Notes under the pieces: generated by a model
The model's input: the letters and a program-made list of their open reading frames with translations, nothing else
Databases searched by the model: none
Told to the model about the DNA's origin: nothing
Program-made: the position numbers and the translations under genes
Shown: positions 1 to 10,364 of the stretch, one piece after another
Layout: the number at the start of each line of letters is the position of its first letter
How positions within the stretch are numbered: the first letter of the stretch is position 1
Source: Cryptomeria japonica
Taxonomy: Eukaryota; Streptophyta; Pinopsida; Cupressales; Cupressaceae
Reading direction: 5' to 3'
Assembly (NCBI RefSeq): GCF_030272615.1
Contig: NC_081411.1
Coordinates: 186,768,949-186,832,948 of the forward strand
Length of the DNA: 64,000 nt

Positions 1-2
1 CC

Positions 3-1187
3 GCATATACACTCCACGATTGTATTTCTTTTGATGATCCCATTATTTCTTCCATTCCATCTCTTGAAGAGCCTGTCATTGAACCATGTCCACTACAAAA
101 TCCTAGTCCCTCTCATGATCCTGATACCCCTCATGATTCTAATGTGTCAGTGCGAGATGTTCATGAACCCTCAACATGCATAATGGGTTCTTCCACTTTG
201 GTGCAATCCGATCCACTTCAAGATCTAATTATTTCTCTCATATCACATCCACCTCATAATAGACTCGTGTCTTCTTCCCAAAGAAAAGAGTATCCTATTA
301 GTCAAAATATTGATAAAGGTAAAGGGGTAGACCTTCACAAGCAAGAACCCCTTCATATTAAAGAGTATACTAATGGTCATGGCTACAAAGCTCATACTCA
401 AGGCGTTGGTATCCCTTCAAAGTCAAAATCCAAAGGTCCACCTTCCCCATCATCGCTTCCATCCATTCTAGGTCCCTATATCCCTCCATCTCCTATGCAA
501 CATCAGCAAAGGCACACATCTTGGAGAACCTTCCATCCATCCCACATGCCTCCATATCATTCCCATCCACACCGACATTCCTTTTCTCCTCCAAGCAATT
601 TGGATGCCAAGTATAAACGTCATAAGTCTAGCAATCCACATGTATTCAAAGATCAACATGTCCAATATAATCGGCATGTCAAAACAAAGAACAATATGAT
701 CTATAAAGAAAAAAATAAATCCAAAAGGCCACAAAGGCCCACTGAGCAAAATAAAGCAAAGTCAAAATATGTATGGGTTCCTAAATCCCTTGTGCAAGCA
801 ATGCACTCCAAGGAACCACAAAAGCATGAAAAATCAAAAACCATGTGGATCCCTAAGCAGCTCCTTGAAGCACAAAAGCCTAAAGAAACATCAAAATTGG
901 CATCCAAAATTGCTATTCCTCCATCCAAACCTTCCAAGTCTGTTCCTCCATCACCTTCTTCATCCATTTTGGGCCCTTATGTCCCAAAATCCCAAGCTAT
1001 TCCTTCATCAAAATCTCAATTTCCAAAATACATTTGTCCTCCATCAATCCATCACCCCTCAAGGTGTGTGCTAATGTCGATCTTGCCTTCATTTCCATCC
1101 ACTCAAGCCCAATTCTTCCAATACCCTATCTATTATCCAATGCATATTTTCCATCCTTCGATCCCTTTGGTCCAATCCTTTACGTAA
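3..1187 (+). CDS. Pro/Ser/His/Lys-rich retroelement-associated ORF, 5' end outside window
   Basis: The frame is open from base 3 to a stop at 1185-1187 (about 394 codons), so the true start lies left of the window; position 144 is a GTG inside the frame, not a credible start. The protein is low-complexity, rich in Pro, Ser, His and Lys, with two internal near-repeats: a PSPSS..SILGPY block (around 440-480 and 945-980) and a W-V/I-P-K block (around 770 and 845). I see no enzymatic motif. It lies just upstream of the same paired hairpin motif that follows the gypsy integrase relic at 5.6 kb, so I infer it is the C-terminal or accessory frame of a Ty3/gypsy-type element. Function unknown; a host gene is less likely. 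Confidence 0.45.
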   Translation, partial: AYTLHDCISFDDPIISSIPSLEEPVIEPCPLQNPSPSHDPDTPHDSNVSVRDVHEPSTCIMGSSTLVQSDPLQDLIISLISHPPHNRLVSSSQRKEYPISQNIDKGKGVDLHKQEPLHIKEYTNGHGYKAHTQGVGIPSKSKSKGPPSPSSLPSILGPYIPPSPMQHQQRHTSWRTFHPSHMPPYHSHPHRHSFSPPSNLDAKYKRHKSSNPHVFKDQHVQYNRHVKTKNNMIYKEKNKSKRPQRPTEQNKAKSKYVWVPKSLVQAMHSKEPQKHEKSKTMWIPKQLLEAQKPKETSKLASKIAIPPSKPSKSVPPSPSSSILGPYVPKSQAIPSSKSQFPKYICPPSIHHPSRCVLMSILPSFPSTQAQFFQYPIYYPMHIFHPSIPLVQSFT

Positions 1188-1419
1188 ATCCTTGCCTTAG
1201 TTTCATCTCGTTTTCCATGTCTTTATCCTACCAACGTCTTTGAGCATACTTTTAAAGGTCATGGTCCATTTGTTTTCAAGGCTACTATCCAAAAAACAAA
1301 AAGACGCTTGAGTCCTTCTTCCATCCCCTATCATGTGTCCATCTTCTATTGAAAAAAAAAAATCAAAAAAGTGAGAAAAGAAAAGAAAAAAAAAAGTAAA
1401 GAAAAATAATTCGTCCACT

Positions 1420-1444
1420 GGTGAAAACCTGGCAAACAGGCGCC
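1420..1444 (+). other. RNA hairpin motif H1 (gypsy 3' region)
   Basis: An outer stem GGTG (1420-1423) faces CGCC (1441-1444) with one G-U pair. An inner stem CCTG (1428-1431) faces CAGG (1437-1440). A 4-A bulge and a GCAAA loop lie between. It is the first of two tandem copies here; the same pair recurs at 5620-5758. Confidence 0.6.
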
Positions 1445-1456
1445 TTGGGCAAGTAC

Positions 1457-1487
1457 CGTGATGAAAACCTGGCAAACAGGCATCATG
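1457..1487 (+). other. RNA hairpin motif H2 (compensatory copy)
   Basis: Same inner stem and loop as H1, but the outer stem is GATG (1460-1463) facing CATC (1481-1484): a paired change relative to GGTG/CACC. The stem extends outward by three more pairs (1457-1459 with 1485-1487, one of them G-U). Confidence 0.6.
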
Positions 1488-2124
1488 CGTAATCTATGAA
1501 CTTCTTGCACACCACACTTGGGGGTAGGTTTTCCTCCTTCATATCCTATTTCCCTTCATTATCCTATCATACCATGTCATTACCCTTCCTTGTCCTATCA
1601 TCCCTCATGTTCATTTTCCCCTTTTCCACCTTTGATCTTGACAAGGCTGAGAATCGTCATGAGCATCACACATCTTGTTTGCAGCTTTTAGTCCATCATA
1701 GCTTTTGGTCATTTATCCATTTGCTTATTACAACTTTTCATCCATATTCCTTGGCTTATTGCAACTTTCTGCCACTGTCCCTTAGCCAATCCCAACCTTC
1801 AGTCCATGTCCCTTATCCAATCTTAGTCTTGCTTATCCTATCCATATCTTATCACTATCCATACACTCTTTATGTCCCTTGATCTTGATCTGACATAAGG
1901 ATGCAAAATTTAAATATGGTTTCAAAAACCTCTTGACATGTCCCTCATGCCATGTTCCTGCCATACATTGTCATATCTAGTCTCTTGTCCCATCACGCAA
2001 TAGCCCTTGAAAATTGCATTTGTATTGTCTCCATAATAAAAGGCCTTTGTCTTCCCTCTATCCACCATCATTGTAGAAAGCCTATTTATTCACCTGTCAT
2101 ATTCCTTGCCTTGCTAGACACTGG
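1488..2124. other. Pyrimidine-rich noncoding stretch of a gypsy element
   Basis: This follows the hairpins. It is rich in CTT/CAT words with no protein similarity I recognise. Near its end (2110-2130) is a purine-rich CTGGGGGCAAAAAAA string that resembles the tract preceding LTRs in plant gypsy elements; this would make it the end of the internal region, but I cannot prove the boundary. Confidence 0.3.
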
Positions 2125-2460
2125 GGGCAAAAAAATTTGAAAAAAATCAAAAAAATTTAAAATGTCCTAAAAAAATTTCATAAAAAAATTGAATAATGTC
2201 CTAAAAAAATCATAAAAACATTTAAAAATGTCCTGAAAAAAAAGTCAAAAAAAAAAAAAATTTAAAAATGTCCTGAAAAAATTCATAAAAATCAAATAAG
2301 GTCTTGAAAAAATTCATAAAAAATTGAAAAATGTCCTGAAAAAAAAAAAAAAAAGTCAAAAAAAAATTGAAATAAGGTCCTGAAAAAATTCCTACAAATC
2401 AAATAAAGTCCTGAAAAAAGAACAAACAAAATTGTAAAACTTCAAAAACAAACCAAACAT
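2125..2460 (+). repeat. A-rich degenerate tandem repeat
   Basis: About eight to ten degenerate copies of a roughly 30-45 bp unit built on TGTCCTGAAAAAA and CATAAAAA. Probably replication-slippage repeats in or beside a gypsy LTR. Confidence 0.6.
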
Positions 2461-2769
2461 TCTGCAATAAATTATCCCCTTTGTGCATAAGACAAATCAC
2501 TGAGCATACATCCAACGACAATCAATTCAACACTAGGCTTTAATAAAATTATGCTTGCAAGGTCATACTTTAACATTTGCGCATTGCCTCATTTTAGGTT
2601 TTTGCATCGCATTAACATTTCTCCAATGTCACGCACTTGGTCTTTATCATTTGCGAACATCGAGTCATTCTTCTATATTCTTCAATCATCTCGTTTTCGA
2701 ATTTGGTCTTGTCGACAACATTATCCAGTCATGATTTTGATCGATTTTATCTTGTTGCATCAATGAGCG

Positions 2770-3130
2770 TGCTTATTTGTCATCATTTTGGACATCGTCA
2801 ATCCTAATTAGGGTTTTGTCCTCTCATCAATCTTATCATTTTGGACATCATCAATCCTAATTAGGGTTTTGTCCTCTTTTCAATCTTGTTATCATGCGAT
2901 CGATTTGTCATCGATCGTTGTCATTTTCAATCTTATCATTTTGCGATCGATTTGTCATCGGTCGTTGTCATGTTCAATCTTGTCATTTTGCGATCAATTT
3001 GTCATTGATCGTGGTCATTTTCAATCTTGTCGTCTTGCAATCTATTTTGTCGTCGATCCTTGTCCTCTTGATTGATCTTGTCATTTTGCGATCAATTTTG
3101 CTATCGATCATTGCCTGTCTTAATTATGTC
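2770..3130 (+). repeat. Tandem repeats inside a putative gypsy LTR
   Basis: There are two arrays. About 2780-2880 holds two copies of a roughly 55-bp unit containing CCTAATTAGGGTTTTGTCC. About 2893-3120 holds four to five copies of a roughly 48-bp unit built on GCGATCGATTTGTCATCG and CATTTTCAATCTT. The short open frames here are by-products of the repeats. Confidence 0.7.
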
Positions 3131-4141
3131 AATTTGGATCAATTTGTCGTTGTTCCTTGTCAATTGGCGCATTTTATCAATTAAATCATTTATCACACTG
3201 GTCATTTATCAATTCAAAATCATGATCGAATCGATATCAACTATCCTTTGTCAAGACCTAATTGTCATCTTTGCATTGCTAATCCATCTCTTTAGGGTTT
3301 CATGATTTAATCATTTAACCTAATTTGTCATTTCTCTCTCTAGGATTAATAAATTATTTATTTATCCTAAGTCTTCTCATTGCAATTAAATGTTCATTTA
3401 ATTGGCTAATTATTCCTCTTTTGTGAATTAATTAATAAATGAGAAATTATTAATTAATTTACCTATTTTTCATCAATTTTCTAATTTCCAAGTCATCATT
3501 TCCAACCTAATTTTCTAAATTCTCCTATATTCCTAAATATCTATTTCTATTTCAAATTCTTGTCATAAATTCTTGACATAGAAATTTGTCATAGAATTTG
3601 TCATAGAATTTTTCATAAATTGTCATAAATCCTTGCATAGCAATTTGTCATAAACATGTCATAATTTTGCTATTCTTGATTTGAATTTCCATTCGAATCA
3701 CTATCATGCTAATTTGTTCATTTCTCCAATTTCTCTATAAATTGGATGATTTTCTTCAATCAAATCCCTTGATCCTTGAATCCCGAATCCGAATTTCTAT
3801 TAGATTATCGAACTTATGCTTCTAGTACTCTTGAGCCTTTCATCAATCTTGCTTTCAATTGTGTGAGCACTTGTAGGTGAGATCCACAAACCCATTGAAG
3901 AGGAAAGAACAACAATGGAGCCGCACGGAAGAAGCATTCAAATTGCTATATGGTTTGCATGATATGTTCTTTTAAATGCTTTGTTTTTATGCCTCTATTG
4001 AGTGTGCTTGGAATTAGGTTCATTTCAATGAATGTTCTTTTGATTGAGCTATCATGTCTTGTGTTTTGATTGATCTACTTATCTTGTGATGATTCCTAAT
4101 TTCTATGCTACACTATGAATCTATACATTCTTGCAATACAT
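3131..4141 (+). repeat. Putative gypsy LTR 3' part and leader
   Basis: AT-rich DNA with short CATAAATT/TTTGTCATA repeats (3560-3670), a TATA-like TATAA at 3736-3740, then a less AT-rich stretch near 3780-3950 that would fit transcript start and leader. No coding potential. This assignment is inferred from position and composition only. Confidence 0.3.
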
Positions 4142-4599
4142 GCTTTACTTATGTCAGCCACCGACATAAGAAATAAAAAACAAGACAAAACCTATGTCGA
4201 TTTACTAATTTAAGTGACTTTGTCACTACTGGTTGAGTGTTTATCAGAATGCCTGCTCTGTACATCAAATCTGACTTATTTGGTTGAATCTGCCAATGCG
4301 ATCATGAACATAGCTCCAAATACCTGTCTCCATCATTTCTTTAAAATTGCATCACCCAACTCTTCATCAATCGCCTGTATCAGTTGCATGAATGCAACTT
4401 TGTCTTTGTTTACTAGTTGAAGTCCTAATTACCGGTTCTTTGTTAAACTATCTTTTGTACTGGTTATACCTTACCGGTTGGCTTCCAAGACTTAGATGAC
4501 TACAAAACATTTTTCTCATCAATGACAACACAAGACTTAGTCATCAAACATGAATGTCAATCTCTTCATCACATTCACCAATCAATCATATCACCAACA
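4142..4599 (-). repeat. LTR fragment of the C/D/S-type superfamily
   Basis: Read on the minus strand it begins TGTTGGTGATATG at 4599 and, about 70 bp in, has the TTGTCATTGATG word found near the start of all LTRs of elements C, D, S2-S4, A and B. It also holds ACCGGT-type motifs (about 4430-4480). The G-tract end motif is missing, so it is truncated. It abuts the gypsy integrase relic directly. Confidence 0.4.
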
Positions 4600-4604
4600 G
4601 TCTT

Positions 4605-5551
4605 TATCTGTTCAGTCAAATGCCAACAAACCTCATACATGCACCAGCATAGGAGTTGCAACCATTCACCACATCATGGCCTTTTTGTCAATGGGGACTC
4701 GACCTAGTAGGAAAAATTCATCCTTCCTTATCAAATGGACACAAGTTCATCATCACAACCATCAAGTACTTCACCAAATGGATTGAGGCAGTTCCATTAA
4801 CTACAGTGACTGACAAACAGATAGCATCCTTCATTCTTAATTACCTCATTTGTCGGTATGGTATCCCTAGTTCTATTATCACAGATAATGGAAGACCTTT
4901 CAAAAATCAATATGTCTGAGAGTTTTATGAGCAATTCCATATCCAACATTGCTTTTTCGACACCTTATTATCCACAAGGGAATGGCCAAGCAAAGGCCTC
5001 AAACAAGACAATCTTAAAAATCCTCAAAAAGATAGTGAATGATGCTGGTAAAGATTGGCATGTCTAGCTTAATCCTACACCTTGGCCCTACAGAAAAAGT
5101 ATTTGCACACCTACAGGAGCTACACCATACTAATTGGTGTATGGATCAGAATCTATCCTACCTATTGAGGTAGAGATTTTGTCACTCAGGGTATCATTGA
5201 AAGGCCTCATTTCATATGAGGAGTATCAAGTCAACAGGTTGCAAGAGCTAGAGCTACTAGATGAACCTCGACAACATCCCTTTGATCATCTCAAGCCATA
5301 TCAACAAATAATGTGTCAAAGCTACAACCACAAGGTCATCCCAAGGGCCTTCAAAATCAGTGATCTAGTCCTAAAAGAAAAATCCCAAAAATCAGCAAGA
5401 TTGGGAAAAGAAGGGGAAATTTGAACCTAACTGGTTGGGACCTTTTGTCATCATATCAGCTTATGGATCAGGAGCATATCAGTTATCAACTTCAGAAGGG
5501 GACATGCTCAATGAACCAACCAACAACATCCATCTAAATAATTTCTACACT
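4605..5551 (+). pseudogene. Ty3/gypsy integrase relic
   Basis: Translating across frames gives a broken gypsy integrase: remains of a Cys-rich zinc segment (about 4608-4630), LQPFTTSWPF then WGLDLVG with the first catalytic Asp (about 4690), IITDNG with the second Asp (about 4880), and YPQGNGQAKASNKT (about 4970-5005), where the third catalytic Glu is expected but Lys is read. The C-terminal part has LVYGSESILPIEVEI (5130-5180) and a chromo-like tail. At least three in-frame stops (near 4640, 4917 and 5066) and a frameshift break it. It is a Tat/Athila-style element by motif. No reverse transcriptase lies upstream, because an LTR fragment abuts it. Confidence 0.85.
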
Positions 5552-5619
5552 TGAATCATCCAATGCACGGATCAAGCAAAAAAGCAAAAATAAATAAAAG
5601 TATCAAAAATCATCACTAG

Positions 5620-5644
5620 GGTGAAAACCTGGCAAACAGGCACC
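5620..5644 (+). other. RNA hairpin motif H3 (gypsy 3' region)
   Basis: Perfect copy: GGTG (5620-5623) faces CACC (5641-5644), CCTG (5628-5631) faces CAGG (5637-5640). It lies about 70 bp after the integrase relic, the same relative place as H1. Confidence 0.6.
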
Positions 5645-5659
5645 TTGTGACACAAAAAA

Positions 5660-5681
5660 ATCAAAAAATCAACAAAAATAC

Positions 5682-5713
<32 letters not shown>

Positions 5714-5725
5714 AAAAGTGCAATA
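5660..5725 (+). repeat. (AAAT)n and A-rich simple repeat
   Basis: About eight AAAT units (roughly 5684-5712) within an A-rich spacer between hairpins H3 and H4; H1 is likewise preceded by an A-rich run. Confidence 0.7.
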
Positions 5726-5733
5726 AAAACAAA

Positions 5734-5759
5734 TGGTGAAAACCTAGCAACAGGCACCA
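5734..5759 (+). other. RNA hairpin motif H4 (degenerate copy)
   Basis: Outer stem GGTG (5735-5738) faces CACC (5755-5758) intact; inner stem CCTA/CAGG has one mismatch and the loop is one base shorter. Confidence 0.5.
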
Positions 5760-6260
5760 CTTGTGAGAGAGAAGCTCCTCTATCTATCAATACTCATATC
5801 CTAACCATCTTATTTGAGCCTATAGCCATCACAGAACACTCCCACTCATGTTTATCAATCATGGACATACTTTGCGTAGTCACTATCCTTGATTATCTGA
5901 ATAGTTATCCGCCTCATTTCCCACCATGGCTTGGTGATCAATGTAAATATCCATATCAAAGTAGTGTCAACAGCAAGGGGCAAAATCCTGACCTCGCTGG
6001 GGGAATTTCACCTTGAGGGTTTTGAAAATCAGACCAAACACATAGAAAAACAACAAAGATCAAGACAACCAACAGTGACCACAATAAATCAAGAAGGCTA
6101 AACATCAAGAATTGAATTGATTTGAACTGGCCAAAAGGATCTATTTGCAAGATTTTTATTTTGACAAGAATACTTTTCAAATAGCATGCATGCTTACTTA
6201 TGGTTGTTGATATTTTTGCTTATCATATCTCCTAAGTGACTCACGGATGTCTTACGACTA

Positions 6261-6277
6261 GAGAAGCAAGGAGGGAA
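6261..6277 (+). other. Putative polypurine tract of a gypsy element
   Basis: A purine run ending GGAGGGAA lies directly before TGTGATG (6278), the expected layout of a 3' polypurine tract and LTR start. It sits about 700 bp after the integrase relic, with the CTGGGGG-containing 3' region between (5960-6020). Confidence 0.4.
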
Positions 6278-7000
6278 TGTGATGTTTTCTTTATCTATTG
6301 TTTGGAAGTGAAGTCTTGTACTATGCAAATTTGTCTTATGGTGTGATCGGGTAACATATCACTGAAGACATTTCAGATTTATATAGGACAAAGGTTAACT
6401 CTTGTCTATTTTATACAAGCAATACTCAAGTCATCTTGGTTCAATTATACCTTGACGCTTGTGTTATCTTTCAATATCAAAATCCATGTAAGTTATACTC
6501 AGGTCATTATGGTTTAATTATAACATGATGCTTGTATCAACTTTCAACAAATCAAGGCCCGATGATGAAAACAAGGGAAGCACTGGCATTTTGATCAAAA
6601 TGGATGGAAATATTTGGGAATGAGAATGCATTAGCATCATTAGTATCATTTTGTTATCATTATCATTTTAATCTTGCATTAGGTTGCATATCATTTTTAA
6701 TCTGCCATTAGTATCATTTCATTATCATTATCATATTAATCTGGCATTAGGTTGCACATCATTATCATGTTAATATTGCTTATAGGTGCATTCACATTAT
6801 CATTTTAAAATTGTATTTGATTGCATTATCATTTTCATATCATCTCATATCATACATCTCATTTTCAAGATACATCTCATCATCATCATCTAGTCACATT
6901 CATAATTGTATCCCTCGCATGCATATCTATCGCATCATCATCGAATCTTTCTTCACTTTCATATCTTCATCATTCATCCAACTCTCATCTATAATGTCTT
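6278..7000 (+). repeat. Putative gypsy 3' LTR beginning, with ATCATT-rich repeats
   Basis: The LTR start is inferred from the purine tract. Two near copies of a roughly 50-bp unit containing GGTTCAATTATA/GGTTTAATTATA occur at 6420-6540. At 6640-6830 there are three degenerate copies of a roughly 75-bp unit with GCATTAGGTTGCA. The right end was not found. Confidence 0.35.
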
Positions 7001-7395
7001 ATATAGGATGTATCTTTTTTGAAACCAAACATTTTGATCAAGTCTTATATAGGATATATCATTCCTGAAACCAGAAGTCTTATACAGGATATATCATTCC
7101 TGAAACCAGAAGTCTTATATAGGATATATCATTCCTGAAACCAGACGTTTTGATCATCTTTGTCTTATATAGGAGGTGTCATTCTTGAAACTAGACTTTA
7201 TCTCAATCTTATCAATTCTATTAATCCATTTCATCTTATCCATTCTATCATGTCTTATACGAGATGTATCTTTCCTGAAACCAGACGTTTTGATCAAGTC
7301 TTATACAGGATATATCATTCCTGAAACCAAACATTTTGATCATCTTTGTCTTATACAAGAGGTGTCATTCTTGAAACCAGACTTAATCTCAATCT
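7000..7395 (+). repeat. Tandem array of 35-50 bp units
   Basis: About eight copies of a unit with TCTTATATAGGATATATC followed by ATTCCTGAAACCAGA. Units of 35 bp alternate with longer ones carrying CGTTTTGATCA. The short open frames here are repeat artefacts. Confidence 0.75.
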
Positions 7396-7534
7396 AATCA
7401 ATCTTATCAATCCAATCAATCTAATCAATCCTCTCAAACCCATGCATTTCATCAACTATCCACTCTTCTATCTTTCAAATAGATTTCTTCTTCTTTTGAG
7501 AGATCATTCATGCATTTAGTGCATGAACAATCTC

Positions 7535-8660
7535 CCTAGTGGGAATTATCATATTGAATCTCCATATCAATTTCATATCAGTTTTATATCGACATCAGTC
7601 TCATATCAAATCAATTCTTCATATCTGGGGCATCATATCGAATCTCGACATCAATTTCATACCAATCTCATATAGACATCAGCTTCATATCAACTTTTCA
7701 TATCAAATCAATTCTTCATATCTGGGGCATCATATCGAATCTCGACATCAATTTCATATCAGTCTCATATCGACACTAGCTTCATATCGACTTTTCATAT
7801 CAAATCAATTCTTCATATCTGGGGCATCATATCGAATCTCAACATCAATTTCATATGAGTCTCATATCAACTTTTCATATCAAATCAATTATTCATATCT
7901 GGGGCATCATATCGATAATTTTGATGACAGCATTATCATATTGAATCTCCATATCAATCTCATATCAGCGCTTCATATCCAAAGAATCATATCGACAACT
8001 TTGGCGACGACATCATATCAAAATATTTTGACGATGAATTGAGTGTTTTCTTTGAATCAACATGTGGTCACACGTTAACTCAAAGAGGGGCAAAATGTAG
8101 ACCCCTAAAAGTTGCACAATGAATTAACTATATTTTTCCCCTCTTTGAGTTAACATGTGACCACATGTTCATTCAAAGAAAATCCTCAATTTGTCGCCAC
8201 AATTTTTCGATATGAAGCATTGATGTGATATGTCAATATGAAGTTGATATGAGACTGATATGGAGATTCGATATGATGATTTTGTCATCAAATTGTCGAT
8301 ATCATGCCTCAGATATGAAGAATTGATTTGATATGAAAAGTTGATATGAGACTGATATGAAATTAATGTCGAGATTTGATATGATGCCCTAGATATGAAG
8401 AATTGATTTGATATGAAAAGTCTATATGAATCTTGTGTTGATATGAGACTGATATGGAATTGATATCAAGACTCGATATGATACCCTAGATATGAAGAAT
8501 TGATTTGATATGAAATTTTGATATGAAGCTAGTGTCGATATGAGACTGATATGAAATTGATGTTGAGATTAGATATGATGCCCCAGATATGAAGAATTGA
8601 TTTGATATGAAAATTTGATATGAAGTTGGTGCTGATATCAGTCTCATATCAACTTTTCTT
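7535..8660. repeat. 1.1-kb imperfect inverted repeat with tandem-repeat arms
   Basis: The left arm (about 7535-8100) and right arm (about 8128-8660) are reverse complements over most of their length, with a spacer of about 30 bp. Each arm contains four or so copies of a 90-120 bp unit built on CATATCAAATCAATTCTTC and TGGGGCATCATATCGA (left) or its complement (right). Nearest the centre both arms carry ACATGTGGTCACA and AACTCAAAGAGGGG. The 167-codon open frame at 7539-8042 has no match I know and is best explained by the repeat. Confidence 0.8.
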
Positions 8661-9126
8661 GAAAGATGAAGGATTTTGGGTGCCAATTGATGTATGCTGG
8701 AAATTTTGTCTTCCACACTCAAGAGGGAAAACATTTCAAACACACCAATGAGGCATTGCATTAGATGTTAGAAATCAAAACACATGAATAGATTAAAAAC
8801 TCTAAAATCGCCTCATTGTCATCTATCTCTAAAGATCTCTAAGATTCAAGGTGACCCTCACTTGGAAGAGAACTTTATCCTCAAGATGACAACCTAGAGA
8901 ATGAGTTATATTAAAAAAGCTTCTAGAATCAAAATGGATGCAACTAGGATTCTAGTGAGTGCTAAGAGATGAAGATGAAGATGAAGGATGCAAGCTAGGT
9001 GATTAAGATGCAAAGTATATTCCAAATTGAAAGCTAATTTCTAGCATACAGATTTATTCCCTTTACCATTCACATCATCCACCTGTATGATATTTTGATT
9101 CAATGAGGTCTTGAACCTTATTTCTA
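8661..9126. other. Noncoding stretch, unassigned
   Basis: AT-rich single-copy-looking DNA. No frame, motif or repeat that I can name. Confidence 0.5.
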
Positions 9127-9500
9127 AGATGTTGTAGCATCGTAAATTGTACGCACTTGCTAGGGTGGTACAATTTCACACCTAGTTTAGCACCCGCCTT
9201 GGCGCATTTTGCATTTTGCATTGCATTTCCCCTTTAGCACTTAATTAATTAAATTAATTAGGTCTAAGGTTCTATTTCATCATCTTCCATATCATAAAGT
9301 TGGGCCCTTTTCATTAAAGTGTGCCCCTTTCATTTTATTCTTCCAATACATCATTTAATCAAAAACCCTAATTAGGTCCTATTTTGAACTTGGGGGCTTG
9401 ATTTCGGGGGTCAAAACATCTCGAAATCAGTTGTAACTTCGGGATTTGCTCTAAAATCATCATATCTGGCGGCCCTAAAAATTTGGTGAAAAGTTGTCGG

Positions 9501-9528
9501 GACCATGGCGCCCGGTGTGCACATGGTC
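9501..9528 (+). other. Perfect 7-bp stem-loop in the solo LTR
   Basis: GACCATG (9501-9507) and CATGGTC (9522-9528) are exact complements around a 14-base GC-rich loop. Confidence 0.5.
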
Positions 9529-9653
9529 TCGGACATTTTTCCTGAAATTTTAGGAGCACGACCCAATCATAAAATAAAGCTTAACCCCAAGAAATTGGCG
9601 GGAGATTCAATATCTAGGTCGGCCAAAAGTTGAAATTAAGACCTAGGGTTTCA

Positions 9654-9660
9654 TATATAA
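9654..9660 (+). promoter_or_regulatory. TATA box of the solo LTR
   Basis: TATATAA followed by GAGCTCTC, about 520 bp into the LTR, in the position of a U3 promoter. Confidence 0.5.
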
Positions 9661-10275
9661 GAGCTCTCTTTCTTCATTTGAAAGGATCAGAATTTTGGTT
9701 TTCAGGGACCTTCTAAGCAGCGAAAGAGAAGATCTTTGAAGACTTCAACAACATTCAAAATCCATCCATCAAGCATCTATCAATTTCATTCATCCATTTA
9801 GGGCTTTGAAGGCATTGAAGAACAATAAGGGATCACCGACTGAAGATTAGCTTGTACCCCTCCCTTGGGGTTGGGTATGATTTCATGTTGTTTTCATGTC
9901 TTTGCATAAGCTTCATCATATCATTTGTATTCATGCTTTAGATCACTTTGCATCTTGATTTGGAGCATTTACACTATCATGTACAAGCAATTAGGGTTTA
10001 CTTTCTAGGTTGCTCTAGTTTGCTTATTTGCATTTTAGGATCTTGCACACACACAAGGTCTGCACACACACTACTTTTACAATACAACTTGGCTATTCAT
10101 GGAGGTGGAAATAACCAAAGCGGAGGTTTGACTAAGGCAAAACCCTATATAGCCGCCCACCATACCTTTTCAGATATAAGTGTAGGTTTCAGGATTCGGA
10201 CGACACCGCAAGTTGCAGATCCGACGGAAGCAGACGGAGACTGAACAACACACCAAATTTCAGAGCAAAACACCA

Positions 10276-10364
10276 GGACAGGGGCGTGGGGTACCCTGGT
10301 CCTACAAGGACAAGGGCGCTGGGTGCCCTGGTCCCTGGGACAGGGGCGCTGGGTGCCCTGGTCC
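10276..10364 (+). repeat. Three 27-bp GC-rich hairpin repeats
   Basis: Copies at 10276-10302, 10308-10334 and 10338-10364. Each begins GGACA, has GGGC then a turn then CCC, and ends TGGTCC, so each copy can fold on itself. A decayed fourth copy may lie near 10443-10470. They are downstream of the TATA box, so they would be in the transcript. Confidence 0.7.

Noticed and set aside
2869-3184. Overlapping open frames of 68-96 codons
   Set aside because: They come from the 48-bp tandem repeat; peptides are repetitive and hydrophobic with no start context or homology.
7000-7395. Possible CRISPR-like regular repeats
   Set aside because: Units are adjacent tandem copies of varied length with no unique spacers, in a eukaryotic genome.
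7539-8042. 167-codon open frame
   Set aside because: Lies wholly in the left arm of the inverted repeat and encodes the repeat unit; the opposite arm gives a similar frame on the other strand (8486-8761).
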